From Brachionus manjavacas (taxonomy: Eukaryota > Rotifera > Eurotatoria > Ploima > Brachionidae): a DNA stretch of 64,000 bases. This document shows positions 1 to 15,390 of the stretch, piece by piece. Each line of letters starts with the position of its first letter. Positions within the stretch are counted from its first letter, which is position 1. The translations under genes were made by a program, and so were the position numbers. The notes beneath the pieces were generated by a model. It saw nothing but the letters and a program-made list of their open reading frames with translations, ran no database searches and was not told where the DNA came from. The DNA lies in NCBI GenBank assembly GCA_019054805.1, contig JAHQIY010000006.1, positions 5,456,001-5,520,000 of the forward strand, in the 5' to 3' direction.

Positions 1-3000
1 AAGTGTTACCCAAAGAAAAGAAACAAAAAGAAGAAAAAATTCAAGCATTCGGTCAATGCACTTTTGACTTATTAGAAATAATAAGAGGCAAGACTGAGCT
101 GTCTCTTAAACTGCCAGTTTATGCAACGCCTGGATCAACATTGGAAGCTCACTCACAAGATATTCCTTTGGTAAAAGCAAAAAAAATAAAAATTACAGTT
201 CAATTTAATCTTCACTTTAGCCTGAGATCGAAGTGAGAATCATGATTGAACAACCAATTTTAAGTGATGATGATTTATCAAAAGCAAATATTTTGACCAT
301 ATCTCTTGACTCAATGTACGCTGTTCCCGAGCCGTGGTTGAACAACAATCGAGAGTACGCTTACACCACTTCTTTGCCTTTGCCTTTAAGTGAAGAAAAA
401 GATAATCCAATTGCTTTTGTAAATGGTATCCTTAAGTCACCCGCAGATCCACCTCTAAAACAAAAACGCTATGCTGATACTCGTGGAATTCAAGCTGCTA
501 CTGCTATTTTATTGCCAACATTAGCTCATCATGAAGAAGAAGATGTTGAAGAGCTTGGTGATTTTACTGCCAAAGAAGAAGCTGAATATAAACAAACAGC
601 TGAAAAGGAAAAGCACCGAATTGTATGGAATTCTGAACGAAGATGCTATCTGAACCATTCTTCCAATATAGCGTAATTAAATTAAATTAATTTTTTTTTT
701 GATAAAATTGTACTTGAAAATTTTAGGTATTTGAATGTTTATATTATAGATATTTAATAAAATATAAAAATATATGCATCAATATCTATAATAGATGTAA
801 TGTTGAGATTATTGAGGAATTTTTTTTTTAATTTCAATATTCTAATTGATAACTATAGATGAAATCCATATTCGTAAATATTATGTATAATCTCATAAAT
901 AAGTCACAAAATTTTATGTCTTGATTTTTTTTATTTATTGAAAAATAAAATACAAATAAAATTAAGAATCGGTTTTTTAAACAAAAAATTAAGTCATTGA
1001 CTTTAATTGACTTAAAACTTGTGACTCAAAAACAGCTTTCTATAAACATCATTATTCACATCCAATACACATGTTTTAATAATAAAAAATAGGTTGACAG
1101 GATGATTTTTTTTCTTTTTTTTTTTTAATTTTAATTTTGAATTTTAAGAATGAGAGATCAAATATTAAAAGCAAGATATTGGCCGATTGAAATTATGAGA
1201 TCAGCTATTCCTACAGGTGTCAAAGGAAGAAAGGTATTTTTTTGATAAAATTTTAAATTAATTTTTTAAATTTTTTTTTTCAAAGGATGAAGATTTGAAT
1301 ATGTCATATCACGGAGTTGCCTATATTGACATGCAACCGTTGCTTTATCCCGGAGCAACCCATATCCGAGGAGCTTACAAAATTCATCCTTTCCAAGACA
1401 ACGAGTACTCAACTAAAACCAAAAGAAAGAATGGCATCGCTGATGAAGCACTAAAAGTTATCTGTTCGTTGTATGACCGAAATTTTGCAGTATTGCCTAT
1501 CAAGAAAGACCAAAAAGTTGTCGAAAAAAGAGAGAATAAAAAAGTGTGTATAAATTTTTTTTTGAATTTTTAAATAGGAATTTTTTAGGCTCGTGAGTCG
1601 AACGCTGATGCCCATGACATAAGTCAATCAGTGCAGCAAATAATTGAGTCTAAATCTTTCGTAATTATTGATATTAAATTCGATAAGCCTTTGATTCCTA
1701 GAAAACCTCTAGATTATTTAGCCAAGAAGTATTTTCCAATTTTTTTACAAAAAAATTTGACTAAAATTAAATTTTAGAGTTTCTGAACTAATACCTCCAA
1801 GACCAAAGTATCCATTGAAAACTAATAGTGCTGAAAAAGCGGTTGCTGATTATCATGGCCAAATAAAAAGCATTTTGAACTCAGTTTTAGAAGACTATAG
1901 AAAGTTAAATCTGGATCAAAATGAATTTAGCTCTGAAAACTCGAGCAAGTCATCCAGAGAATCTGAACTGGAATATAAGTAATTTTTTATTTTTAATTAT
2001 TGGATTACAATTTTAAAAAAAATATTAAATTTAAATAAAGGCGAAAAAAACTCTTGTATGAATTAAACTCAACAGGAAAATATTTTGCTTTTAAAGAGCA
2101 ATTGAAAAATAGTGTTATAAAAATAGTAAGAGAGAAATTTTTGCGAACTAGTGTCTTGAATGATCCGGATGAATTGCAGCAATTTTTGTCCGAACTATAT
2201 GTGTTTTTGATTGACGAATTACACAAATCACTCAATGATTCTCTAAGTGTAGAAGACGTACCTTTGATTGAGAACAATTTAAATGACAGCCAGCAAATGA
2301 AACATTTTGCTCTCGAAGCCGAAATGAACAGAAATTATGATCTAGCTGCCTACTATTATCAAGAAGTAATTTTAATTTTTTAATTTTTTTATTCAAAATT
2401 TAAATTTTAAATATTTAAAATTGATAAGCATTTTCATTTATTAATTTATTACAATAGTTTCTTTAGATTAAGGTGTCCCTCTTCAGTCTCAAAAAACTTA
2501 AAATTAAGTTTTCCAGATAACAAATATAAAAGCTTCATTGCTTGGACTCTATACGCGGACTAAGGCTTCTTCGAATATCTCTAGAGTCAAGTAGCCATTA
2601 TTTCATTTTCAAAAAACATTTCAGCTGATTCAAATAACAATATAGAACCATTTTTGCACAATTGTAAAAAAATTAAAACGTTTTTACTTTTTGCACTGTA
2701 ATTTTTGTACTCAAATGTCACATTGCCATTTTAATGGGAAACAAAACAAAATTTTAAAAAGTAATTCTTAAAAAATGTTTTGTCAATCATCTCTAAACCA
2801 GGGATAAAAAATAGGGGTAGTAAAGAGAAGTTTAATTACAGGAACTCTAGGTATTTATTTATTTTATTTTAAATATTTTTAATTCCTTTTTGATCCTGAT
2901 TTCTTCTCTAATAATTAGTTTAGCTGACATTTTTACATTTTTTGAGTTTATCTTACACTCCACAAATCAATTGTCAATTTCATCCATGTAAACTATGAAT

Positions 3001-5114
3001 TTTTATAAGAATAAAATAGGATCAAAGCAGTTATGGACAAAACTCTATATAAACCAATTATTCGATTTTTTGACTATTCTACTAAACGACTATTTCATTT
3101 TTTGAAAAAAAGATAAAAATAATCTCAATAAAGAAAAACAAGTATTTTACAGTAAAATAATTTCAGTAAAGGAAAATTAACCCTAAAATTAACCATAGTT
3201 TGACTAAGCAAAAGACGTCACCAGACGTCTAATATCAAAGACATGAAAAAAATATTTATTTTTTTAAAGCAAATAATAACTAATTTTTTTAAATACTTGT
3301 TTGAAAAATTTTTTGAAAAAAATCTAAAATAAATACTAAACATTTCGGACAAAAGTTAAAATTTTATTAATAGAGAATCGCCCGAGAAAAAGACAACTTT
3401 TCAAATTGGTTCGACTATGCTGCCTTTAATTTGCTGATCGAAGACTTGGCTAGAAGTGAAGAATGTCTTAAAGAATGTATATCGATAAATCCACATGACC
3501 TAAATGGGTAAACTAAAATAGAAATTGACTTTAACTTTTATGAACATTTTCTTTCTAAAAGACTTTTGTTATTCAGTGTTATATCTACAATGCAAGAAAA
3601 GTATGATATGGCTGAAACATTTCTAGAAAGAATTATCGCTCAAGAGAATGAAAATGTCATTGCTTGGACCCTATACGCAATGCTATACGAACAAAAAGGT
3701 CAAGATCTGAATGCGGATATAACTCTTAAAAAAGTTTTAAAAATGAATCAGGCTCAATTAAATGAATTGATGATAAGTATGAATGTCCTGCCTCCTCAGC
3801 CCGAGACCGAAGATGAAACTGCCAAAAAAGAAGAAGGTAAAAATATTCAAAAATTATCAATATGAATTTAATTTTAACTGTATAGAGTTAATTGATGAAA
3901 GCAAAGTGCATTCGGAATCAAAAAGCAGAAACAGCAAACGTGGAACCATTAACAATCAGAAGGCAAAAATTGATGCTGGCTTAAAAAGCAAGTCTCCGGC
4001 TATTAGCAATCCACGAATTGATGAGTTTGGCCCTACTCTAAAAGAGAGACAAGCAGCAATTGAACTAGCCATAAACAAATCGGTTTATTTGAGAACAGCA
4101 AACTTTTTGATAAAAAATAACGCATTTGCAGTAAAAGGATTTAATTTTGATTATTTTTTTAATTAAATTACTTTAAAGTGGGCAGAGAAAGTAATGGCCA
4201 AAGAATTGGTCAATGAAAATGGAGGACCAAGTTGTCAATATCACATTTTATTAACAAAAATAAAATTGGCTAAAAATCAGCTAGAAGAGGCTGAAAAACA
4301 TTGCTGTGAAGCTCTCTCGTTCGACTACCAGGTTTTATTTCAATTTCTTACCTTTTAAGATTAAATAAGATTAAAAAAATAACTAGAATTATGAAGCATG
4401 GATTCTGTGGGCTCATATTAGATACTTGGCTGGTGAATTCCGCGATGCTAAAGAACGATATGAAAGAGTTTTGCTGTTTCCGGAGCTACCGACTTATCAT
4501 ACTCATTCAATATACATTCGATTGGCCTCTATCTATCTAAAAGAAGAAAATGTAATTTTAAAAATTTCACCTATTCACAATTAAATTAGCTCTTTTTTAA
4601 ACTAAATTTAGTCTTTGATTTAAAAGGCAATATACTTTTATCTATTTTGAGAATTTAATTTTAACTAAAGTCTAAATTTTAGTCTAAAAATTAATGAAAA
4701 AAAAATTATTAAAAAAATTTATTTTTTGACTTTTTCTTAGTACGAAGAATCGAAAAAATTATTCTTGTATCCATGCAAAAATAGTCCATCTTGTATGTCA
4801 TGGCTTGGTGTAGGAATATGCTGTTATAGAGTAATTTTTTATTCATTTTTGCTGAAATAAACCCTTTACTAAACAATTTTAAGCTGGATCAACTAGAAGA
4901 AGCCAAGAATGCACTTGCTGAAGCTAACATTTTGAATAACAAGGCTCCTGAAGTATGGGCGTATCTATCATTAATTTGCTTGAAAACAAATAAGCCTCTT
5001 GAAGCTGAACAAGCATATAAATATGCAATTAAATTAAATTTAGACAATCCTGAGCTTTTGGAAGAAATTCACTTGCTTCAGGAACAACTCGGTTTTGGTA
5101 ATCCAGAATTTTAA
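1..5114 (+). CDS. CFAP70: CFAP70 (TTC18), cilia- and flagella-associated protein, 3' part
   Basis: Axonemal protein of motile cilia with N-terminal C2-like region and C-terminal TPR repeats; the 5' end lies outside the window. Exons by reading frame and GT-AG borders: <1-170, 221-672, 1149-1233, 1286-1543, 1589-1728, 1778-1978, 2041-2365, 3374-3507, 3562-3836, 3886-4130, 4179-4331, 4387-4551, 4741-4830, 4884-5114; every junction keeps frame. Family marks: the block around 1298-1375 ([18 protein letters not shown], then RGAY) is characteristic of CFAP70, and the TPR-like exons from 3562 on carry repeated W-x-x-L/Y-A and A-x-x-x-Y/L patterns. Introns are mostly 44-62 nt; those at 673-1148 and 2366-3373 are larger and 4552-4740 is 189 nt. 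Acidic low-complexity linkers occur near 530-600 and 3800-3840. Identity is secure; exact borders are inferred by eye without transcript data. Confidence 0.9.
2535..2556 (+). repeat. Fragment in a CFAP70 intron matching a downstream TPR exon
   Basis: Inside the 1 kb intron 2366-3373, 22 bases match the real exon at 3657-3678 with one mismatch. Conceptually both read IAWTLYA. The sequence around it is stop-ridden. It looks like a decayed partial exon copy, though a 22-base match in so biased a sequence is limited evidence. Confidence 0.45.
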
Positions 5115-5344
5115 AATAAAATTAAACCAATTTTTTTTATTTTTTTGTTAAAAAATCAAATAAATTAAATTAAAATTTAAAGTTTTAATAAAATATAAAT
5201 TTTCTATTAAATATTAATTTAACGCTTATTAAAGATAAATATATTCAAATAAATTGAAAACAAAATGTGAAGGCTTTAAATTTCGATTCTATAAATTTTT
5301 TGTAAATTTTATAAATTTTTATGAGCTTTTTTTTTTATTAAAAG

Positions 5345-5660
5345 ATGGCCTCAATCATCGCTTTATGGGTTTTGACCTTTGGTCTCTTTGGTTGAGTTGA
5401 AATGATTAAATTGAACGTTCAAAGAAATAATTATATTTTGAGGGGTCATGCAAAGATGGTTACAAGAGAACTTATTAAAATTGTCCATCACGGTAAATGA
5501 GTTATTAACGACTGGAACCGTTTACCAAAAAATGTTTTTGAAACAAATTCGTAAAATTCCTTCAAAGCAAGACTTGATTTATGTTTTATGATACAGAAAC
5601 TGGTGTGATATAAGGAACTGCCACAGTCTTAGGACTTAACTCGACGAGCTCGAGTCGCAG
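5345..5660 (+). pseudogene. LINE ORF2 C-terminal relic
   Basis: The plus strand around 5400-5590 reads, with two in-frame stops, as the tail of a non-LTR retrotransposon reverse transcriptase: an RGHAK block, then VINDWNRLPKNVFE, a stop, and NSFKARLDL. The pattern RGH...VINDWN.LP...FK.RLD is typical of jockey/CR1-type ORF2 proteins. Nothing upstream of it back to CFAP70 reads as reverse transcriptase, so this is a short, dead 3' fragment. It precedes the palindromic element and is a different segment from the LINE on the far side of it. Confidence 0.7.
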
Positions 5661-5764
5661 TTATTTTTACTATTACTACAACTTATATTTACTCTTCTAT
5701 TTTTTTTTACTTATTATGTAAAATCAATTATTAACAAAGTTAACAATAATGACTATTTGACTTA

Positions 5765-6604
5765 CAGTAGCGCTACGCCACATGGATTTTACGTAAATTT
5801 ACGTCAAATTACGTTAATTTACGTAATTTTACGTAAAAAAAAGTAAATTTACGTAAATTAACGTAAAGATAGAAAAGTAAAATTACGTTTATTAACGTAA
5901 AATAACGTAAATTTACGTAATTTTACGTAAAATTACTTTTTTACGTAAAATGTAAAACGGCCAAAAAACAGTCGAAAATTCAATATTTTAGACGATTTTT
6001 TGAAAATTTGAATTTTCTGAGTTTTTTAACTAAAATTTTCAAAAAAGTAAATTTACGTAAATTTTCGTAAAATTTCATTTTTTTACCAGGTAAAATTTGG
6101 TAAAATTTGGTAAATTTTCGTAAAATTTCGTAAAAAAAAGTAAAAAAATGTAAATTTCTCAGATTTTATTTATTTCTTTAGTTTCTAAGTTTTAATTTCT
6201 GTTTATAAAGATAATACAATGAAAAAAACACAAAAGTTTATGTCTATACTTATTTTTTGCAGCTGCTCTATCGGTTTTCATACTGTTCGTTGCATTAAAC
6301 CAGGCCGTACTAAAATCACTTTTAGACGGAACAAACTTTTTCAAATAAGCTTAAGAAAATTATTTATTTTTTGAACAAACACGAGTTAAAAGTTTAATTT
6401 ACCTTTGATTTCCAAAAACAATTTATCATCTTTTTTTTGATAAAATCCGATGGTTTTGTTCAAATCATCCGGGAATTTTTCCTTCAACTTTTTACGAAGC
6501 TCGTTAGTAAAATCTTTTTGAGTGTCTAAAAATTAAAATTTTCTTTAAATTAAGCTTTATCTTCAATTTATTTTTACATATGTTTGAGAGTTCATCCTCG
6601 GATT
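5765..6604 (+). repeat. Left arm of the palindromic element
   Basis: Reverse complement of 6778-7610. The outer 190 bp are TTACGTAA-rich, the middle is A/T-rich, and the inner part holds the mirrored exons of the captured coding sequence. Small differences from the right arm occur near 5860-5870 (a short stretch absent on the right) and in the T-run near 5940. Confidence 0.9.
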
Positions 6605-7190
6605 AGGTTTGGAAAAAACTTTAAAAGAGATTTCGACGCAGTTATTTCAACTTAATCAAAAATTTAACCAGCCAGTCAATCAAAATAATTCAGACCAAAT
6701 TAGCGTGAAATCGGCTCAACCTGAGACCTTAATATCCCCGCGTTTGAAGCGAAGAGCGGCTACACCGGAATTAATTGAATCCGAGGATGAACTCTCAAAC
6801 ATATGTAAAAATAAATTGAAGATAAAGCTTAATTTAAAGAAAATTTTAATTTTTAGACACTCAAAAAGATTTTACTAACGAGCTTCGTAAAAAGTTGAAG
6901 GAAAAATTCCCGGATGATTTGAACAAAACCATCGGATTTTATCAAAAAAAAGATGATAAATTGTTTTTGGAAATCAAAGGTAAATTAAACTTTTAACTCG
7001 TGTTTGTTCAAAAAATAAATAATTTTCTTAAGCTTATTTGAAAAAGTTTGTTCCGTCTAAAAGTGATTTTAGTACGGCCTGGTTTAATGCAACGAACAGT
7101 ATGAAAACCGATAGAGCAGCTGCAAAAAATAAGTATAGACATAAACTTTTGTGTTTTTTTCATTGTATTATCTTTATAAACAGAAATTAA
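6605..7190 (+). pseudogene. Spliceable coding sequence carried by the palindromic element; product unrecognised
   Basis: An open frame starts in the spacer and joins two further exons in the right arm across good short introns: 6605-6804, 6857-6979 and 7033-7190, with stop at 7190 and frame kept at both junctions. The product is about 160 residues: Gln/Asn-rich, then a basic LKRR stretch, an acidic ESEDE patch, and a Lys-rich segment containing KDFTNELRKKLKEKFPDD and later KKFVPSKSDFSTAWFNAT. I do not recognise the family. There is no clear ATG in context, and the upstream part would fall in the mirrored arm, so it is probably the 3' portion of a host or element gene. Retained introns mean it was acquired as DNA and not as cDNA. 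Confidence 0.5.
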
Positions 7191-7610
7191 AACTTAGAAA
7201 CTAAAGAAATAAATAAAATCTGAGAAATTTACATTTTTTTACTTTTTTTTACGAAATTTTACGAAAATTTACCAAATTTTACCAAATTTTACCTGGTAAA
7301 AAAATGAAATTTTACGAAAATTTACGTAAATTTACTTTTTTGAAAATTTTAGTTAAAAATCTCAGAAAATTCAAATTTTCAAAAAAATCGTCTAAAATAT
7401 TGAATTTTCGACTGTTTTTTGGCCGTTTTACATTTTACGTAAAAAAAAGTAATTTTACGTAAAATTACGTAAATTTACGTTATTTTACGTTAATAAACGT
7501 AATTTTACTTTTCTATCTTTACGTAAATTTACTTTTTTTTACGTAAAATTACGTAAATTAACGTAATTTGACGTAAATTTACGTAAAATCCATGTGGCGT
7601 AGCGCTACTG
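6778..7610 (-). repeat. Right arm of the palindromic element
   Basis: Reverse complement of 5765-6604. High identity between arms implies recent formation or ongoing gene conversion. It ends in CTACTG followed by TA. Confidence 0.9.
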
Positions 7611-7612
7611 TA

Positions 7613-9037
7613 TTATTATTAATCTATAAAATTATCAATTAATAATTGTCTATCAATTAGAAAATAAATCAACAGCCAAAAAATTTAACTATAAGAAAGC
7701 GAACTGGCAATTATTTAGCGAGATTTTAAATTCTCAAATAGTTATTATCCCTGAAAGTTCCATCACTATAGATCAACTAAATGATGAAATTACAGAAAAA
7801 ATCATTTCTGCTTCTCATAAAAGCATTCCTTATCTTTCTCAGAAAATCTACAAAACCAGTCTTCCCCCGAAGATTGTTATTCTGATAAAAGAACGCAGGA
7901 AATTAAGAAGAAGAAACTTCCAAAAAACTCGCTGTAAAAAGCTAAAGCAAAAATATAATCAACTTACATTTGAGTTAAAGGCCTCTTTAAAAAAATTCTG
8001 GAATCAAAATTGGTTTGATTTTATCAAGAAGATGGGAAAAAACCCACTAAAAAGTAGACCTTTTTGGAAAAAAATAAATAAATTTAAAACAAAAAAGAAT
8101 CAAATTTAATCCCGAATTTGATTTCAAATGACAAGGAATTCAAAACATATGAATAAAAGGGAAAATACTTTGGAAAACTCTTATCTAAAATATTTATTCC
8201 TAATTGTGATTTAATTGATACTAAGAAAGATTTCGAAATACTTAATACAAACTCTGAGTTTTTTAGAAATTATGATCAGTATAATTTTAATGATCCAATT
8301 TGCTTAAAAGAATTAATTATGGCTTTAAAAAGATTAAAAAATGAAGCGGTATCAGGACATAAATACATAATTTAATGTTTAAAAACTTACCTAGAAATTC
8401 AATAATAGAAATCATAGAACTTTTAAATTTATCTCTTAGAGAAGGTAAGGTCCCGAAAGCGTGGAAAACTTCGAACATTACAATGATTCAAAAAAAGGCC
8501 TCTAATTTACAAGATCCTTTTAATTATAGACCAATTAGTATAACGAGTTGTTTAGGAAAATTACTGGAATGAATAGTTTATTCACGATTGTACAATTTTT
8601 TGGAAAAAAATTCACTCCTTATCCAGGAGCAATCTGGATTTAGGAAACTTGACTAACTGGATTAGATTCTTTTTAGATAGTAGGACATTTAAGGTAAATG
8701 TGAATGACCACTTGAGCGACGAATATCAAATAACTGCAGGTGTTCCTCAAGGCTCAGTAATTAGTCCTCTTTTATTTAGTATATATGTTAATGACATCAC
8801 CAAAAGAAACAAAACAAATAACTAATACTATCTGCTTTTCGCAGATGATCTAGTTACATTTTTCATTTATAACAAAAAGGGGAACCTAGAAAATAAGATA
8901 AATAAATACACCAACGAACTAGAACAATGTCTTATTAAATCTCATTTTATTAGCTTTAATTTTATTTTTTATTTTGATTTTGATTTTTTTAATTTATTCT
9001 GAAGGAGCCCTAGCTCGGTACAGAAAACAAATAAATG
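7613..9037 (+). mobile_element. Decayed, internally deleted LINE (jockey/CR1-like reverse transcriptase)
   Basis: Immediately right of the palindrome the plus strand reads as the pre-RT linker and RT of a non-LTR element: KFNYKKANWQLF near 7680, KASLKKFWNQNW and RPFWKKINKF near 7980-8090, the YRPISITSCLGK block at 8528-8565, QSGFRK near 8630, then an abrupt jump to WIRFFLDSRTF, the GVPQGSVISPLL box at 8740-8775 and a FADD box at 8838-8850. Motif A, which should lie between QSGFRK and WIRFF, is deleted. Several stops and frameshifts make it dead. The 3' end (8994-9037) has a small hairpin and an AAATAAAT tail shared with other copies in the window. The sequence after about 8937 jumps from coding to the 3' tail. 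Confidence 0.85.
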
Positions 9038-9353
9038 AGTACAAAAATAACAATACAAAAAGTTAAAACGCTATGATTTTTTTCCAATTTATTAGGGTCG
9101 TTAATTATATTACAAAGCTTGAAAATTTTTTTCATTGAAAATAAAAAATATCAACTTTTTTTATTTAATTAATAAAATTATTCGTTTTCTAAATCAAATC
9201 AAAATGTTGTCCATTTAATATAAATATTCAATATAAACAAAAAATCATCTTTTCGTATGTTTATTTTAAAATAAAGAATTAAAAAAAAACGATTTAAATT
9301 AACAGATGAATAAAGAAATTAAGTTTTATTTATTTACTAGATAAAACGGAAGC

Positions 9354-12977
<3,624 letters not shown>

Positions 12978-14342
12978 CAGTCAATCCTCCGTATAACGAG
13001 ACCCTGTATAACGAGAAACCCTTTATAACGAGCAACTTGGCTAGAACCGATTACGAGCTATAGAAAAAGATATAAAAATTAATTCGATATAACGAAAACT
13101 TGATATAACGAGCTTATAATGAAATACCGCTTAATCATTTTCTTAAGAATAAAAACTTCCTATAACGAGCTTGAACAAAAGAAATTTTTTCACACTTTTT
13201 ATATAAAAAAAAATAAAAATAAAACAATTAACTTATCTTCATGAATAACTATAAATCACCAGAAAACATTTCCTATCTAATTGTTTATAAAAAATGTCCA
13301 ATCTTAATCAAAAAAAAAGAAAGTGTATTTCACTTGAAACAAAAGTTGAAATAATAAAAAAACATTGCGAACAACAAATCGCTACTTCAATTCTCGCAAA
13401 AGAGTATAGTGTCAACACATCGACCATTTCGACAATTCTCTCGTCTAAAGAAAAAAATTTAGAGCACTTTGAGAAGAACTTGTGCAGTACAGAAAAAAAA
13501 AGAATCAAATTATCGATTTTCGATGATGTCGATAAAGCCGTTTTGTTTTGGTTCGAACAAGTTCAAAAGTATAGCAACGTAACTGTGAGTGGAATCGAAA
13601 TTCAACTACATGCCTTAAAGTATGCGACAATGTTAGGCCATCGAGATTTTAAGGCAAGTAATGGATGGCTTTGTAAATTCAAAGGGAGAAACGGAATTTC
13701 TCTGAAAACAACCATTGGCGAGGCTGGATTGGTTGATCAAGCAAGTGTGCAAAATTGGATTTCAAATGTTTTACCCGATTTAATCAAACATTATGCGATT
13801 GATGATATTTTTAATGCCGATGAAACCGCTTTATTTTACAAAGCATTACCGAACAAAACAAACGTGTACAAGAGATTTTCAAAGAATGGTTATTAAAATG
13901 GAACAATCAACTGAAAGCCAACAATCGAAAAGTCTTGTTGTTTTGATGATGACAAAATGATGACAGTGATTCTGATTTCGAAGAAATCGAAAAACCTAAA
14001 AAACCTGTTATAAGCTCAAAAGAAGCTATCGATAAAATTAATGATTTAAAAGATTGTTTTTGAATAAAAACCAAGATTTCTCAAAAATAGTTGATTTTTT
14101 GTTTAATATTGAAAATGTTGTGATTGAAAAATGTAATACCAAACAAACATCTATTAAAGATTTTGTAAAAAAACAAAAATTTTGTATTTTTTTTCCTTTT
14201 TTTTTTATTTTTTTACCAATAAACATTTTGAAAAAAAAAATTTTTTGCCCATCTTTTTCAATGCAATTTCGACATAACGAGTTTCGATATAACGAGCAGC
14301 GAAATTTTCGCCCAACTTGCTCGTTATATCGAGGATTAACTG
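12978..14342 (+). mobile_element. Internally deleted pogo/Tigger DNA transposon
   Basis: Ends read TA-CAGTCAATCCTCCGTATAAC at the left and, inverted, TA-CAGTTAATCCTCGATATAAC at the right, so the terminal inverted repeats have TA target duplications at 12976-12977 and 14343-14344. Further TATAACGAG units are repeated inside both ends. The element encodes the N-terminal half of a Tigger transposase (13294-13896), followed after a deletion by the acidic and C-terminal tail region (about 13950-14190, including QTSIKDF). Total 1365 bp against the usual 2-3 kb of full elements. Confidence 0.9.
13294..13896 (+). pseudogene. Truncated Tigger/CENP-B-like transposase
   Basis: A 200-residue open frame from ATG to TAA. 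It starts with a psq-type helix-turn-helix (KRKCISLETKVEIIKKH, then TSILAKEYSVNTSTIS), continues with a CENP-B-type HTH domain (WFEQVQ, then ASNGWLCKFKGRNGIS), and ends just inside the DDE nuclease with the first catalytic Asp (NADETALFYKALP). The remaining two acidic residues are missing because of the internal deletion, so it cannot be catalytically active. The DNA-binding half is intact and could still bind the element's ends. Confidence 0.88.
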
Positions 14343-14459
14343 TACTTTTATTATACCATTATTGCCTAAATAAAATTCTTTTTTAAACAATCAAATTATT
14401 TCCAAATTTAATTATCATTGATTCTGAAGCGTTAAATTTTTTTCCATATTTATTTCATT

Positions 14460-15075
14460 TATCTAGAAGCTCTTGTAAATGGGGGTCCACAAGGTTCAAT
14501 GATAAAATATAATCTTCACTTTGATTATCAGACATTCTTCAGTTTGATTATCTATTAAGATTTTTAAAAGAAAAGCAGAAAAAAATTCAACCATGCTTTA
14601 TTCCACAGTTAATTTGAAATTGTCTGTTTTTATTTCCATTAAAAAAAATAATATCTGGCGAGAGATCGTAGTATTTTTTGAGTGTTATCCAACAATTGAT
14701 ATCCATTTTTGGTATTAGTTTTTAAAAGAGCCATCATCCATTTTACATTCTGAATTGTTTTTTAGATATTTAAAACATTATCTAAATGATGCTATTTTGA
14801 GTGAATAATTTTTTGAAGGCTTATACAGATTTAACTTTTAAATTTAGCTAAGAATGTTAAATCCAAAAATGTATCTCCGCATTAATTCTTTTAAGAAATG
14901 ACAATTTATTGCATAATTGATCATTTTGAGCACCAAAAATTTTTAAGTATTTAAGTATTTTAAGTAATATTTAAATATAAATATAATTAAAAAATTTAAT
15001 TGAATTTTTTAAAACTTTATTTTATATTTTATTATGAAGGAGCTTTAGCTCGGTACAGATAAACAAATAAATAAT
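14460..15075 (+). mobile_element. Probable LINE relic ending in the shared hairpin tail
   Basis: Near 14472-14500 one plus-strand frame reads NGGPQGSMI, resembling RT motif B. At 15031-15075 lies the same 3' tail seen at 8994-9037: GAAGGAGC, variable loop, TAGCTCGG, ACAG, then AAACAAATAAAT. The intervening 500 bp is too decayed to assign. The tail is convincing; the RT motif alone is weak. Confidence 0.45.
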
Positions 15076-15390
15076 AGAATAAATAGAGTGAAAGATTTTT
15101 AAATTAAAAAATGGGATTATCTATTTAGAATTTTATTATAATAGTTTAATCTAAATAAAAGTCAAATGGACTTCAGTTTTTTTTGTGCCAGAAACTTATG
15201 GAATCCATAAAAAAATTAGCTTCAAAAATAACTTTATTTTTAAGTCAAAAAGAAATACAGAAAAAGAGACAAATCAACCAATTTTAGCTCAATAAATTAA
15301 TTTTTCTTTATAAAATACGACATAGAAATTCCAAAAAAAACATAAATATGGAATCCCGCTCTCTTTAGTGTAAATTATTGATTAAATCAG

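Larger units (their letters stand above)
5765..7610. mobile_element. Large palindromic (foldback-like) DNA element with TA target duplication
   Basis: Two inverted arms, 5765-6604 and 6778-7610, are almost identical over about 835 bp with only a few indels. They surround a 173 bp spacer. Both ends begin CAGTAGCGCTACGCC and each is flanked by TA (5763-5764 and 7611-7612), the insertion signature of the Tc1/mariner/pogo superfamily. The outer part of each arm is packed with short TTACGTAA-type motifs, about 13 ACGT cores within roughly 165 bp. The centre and inner right arm contain spliceable coding sequence (separate entry). No transposase is visible, so it is non-autonomous. It sits beside or within LINE relics. 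Confidence 0.85.
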
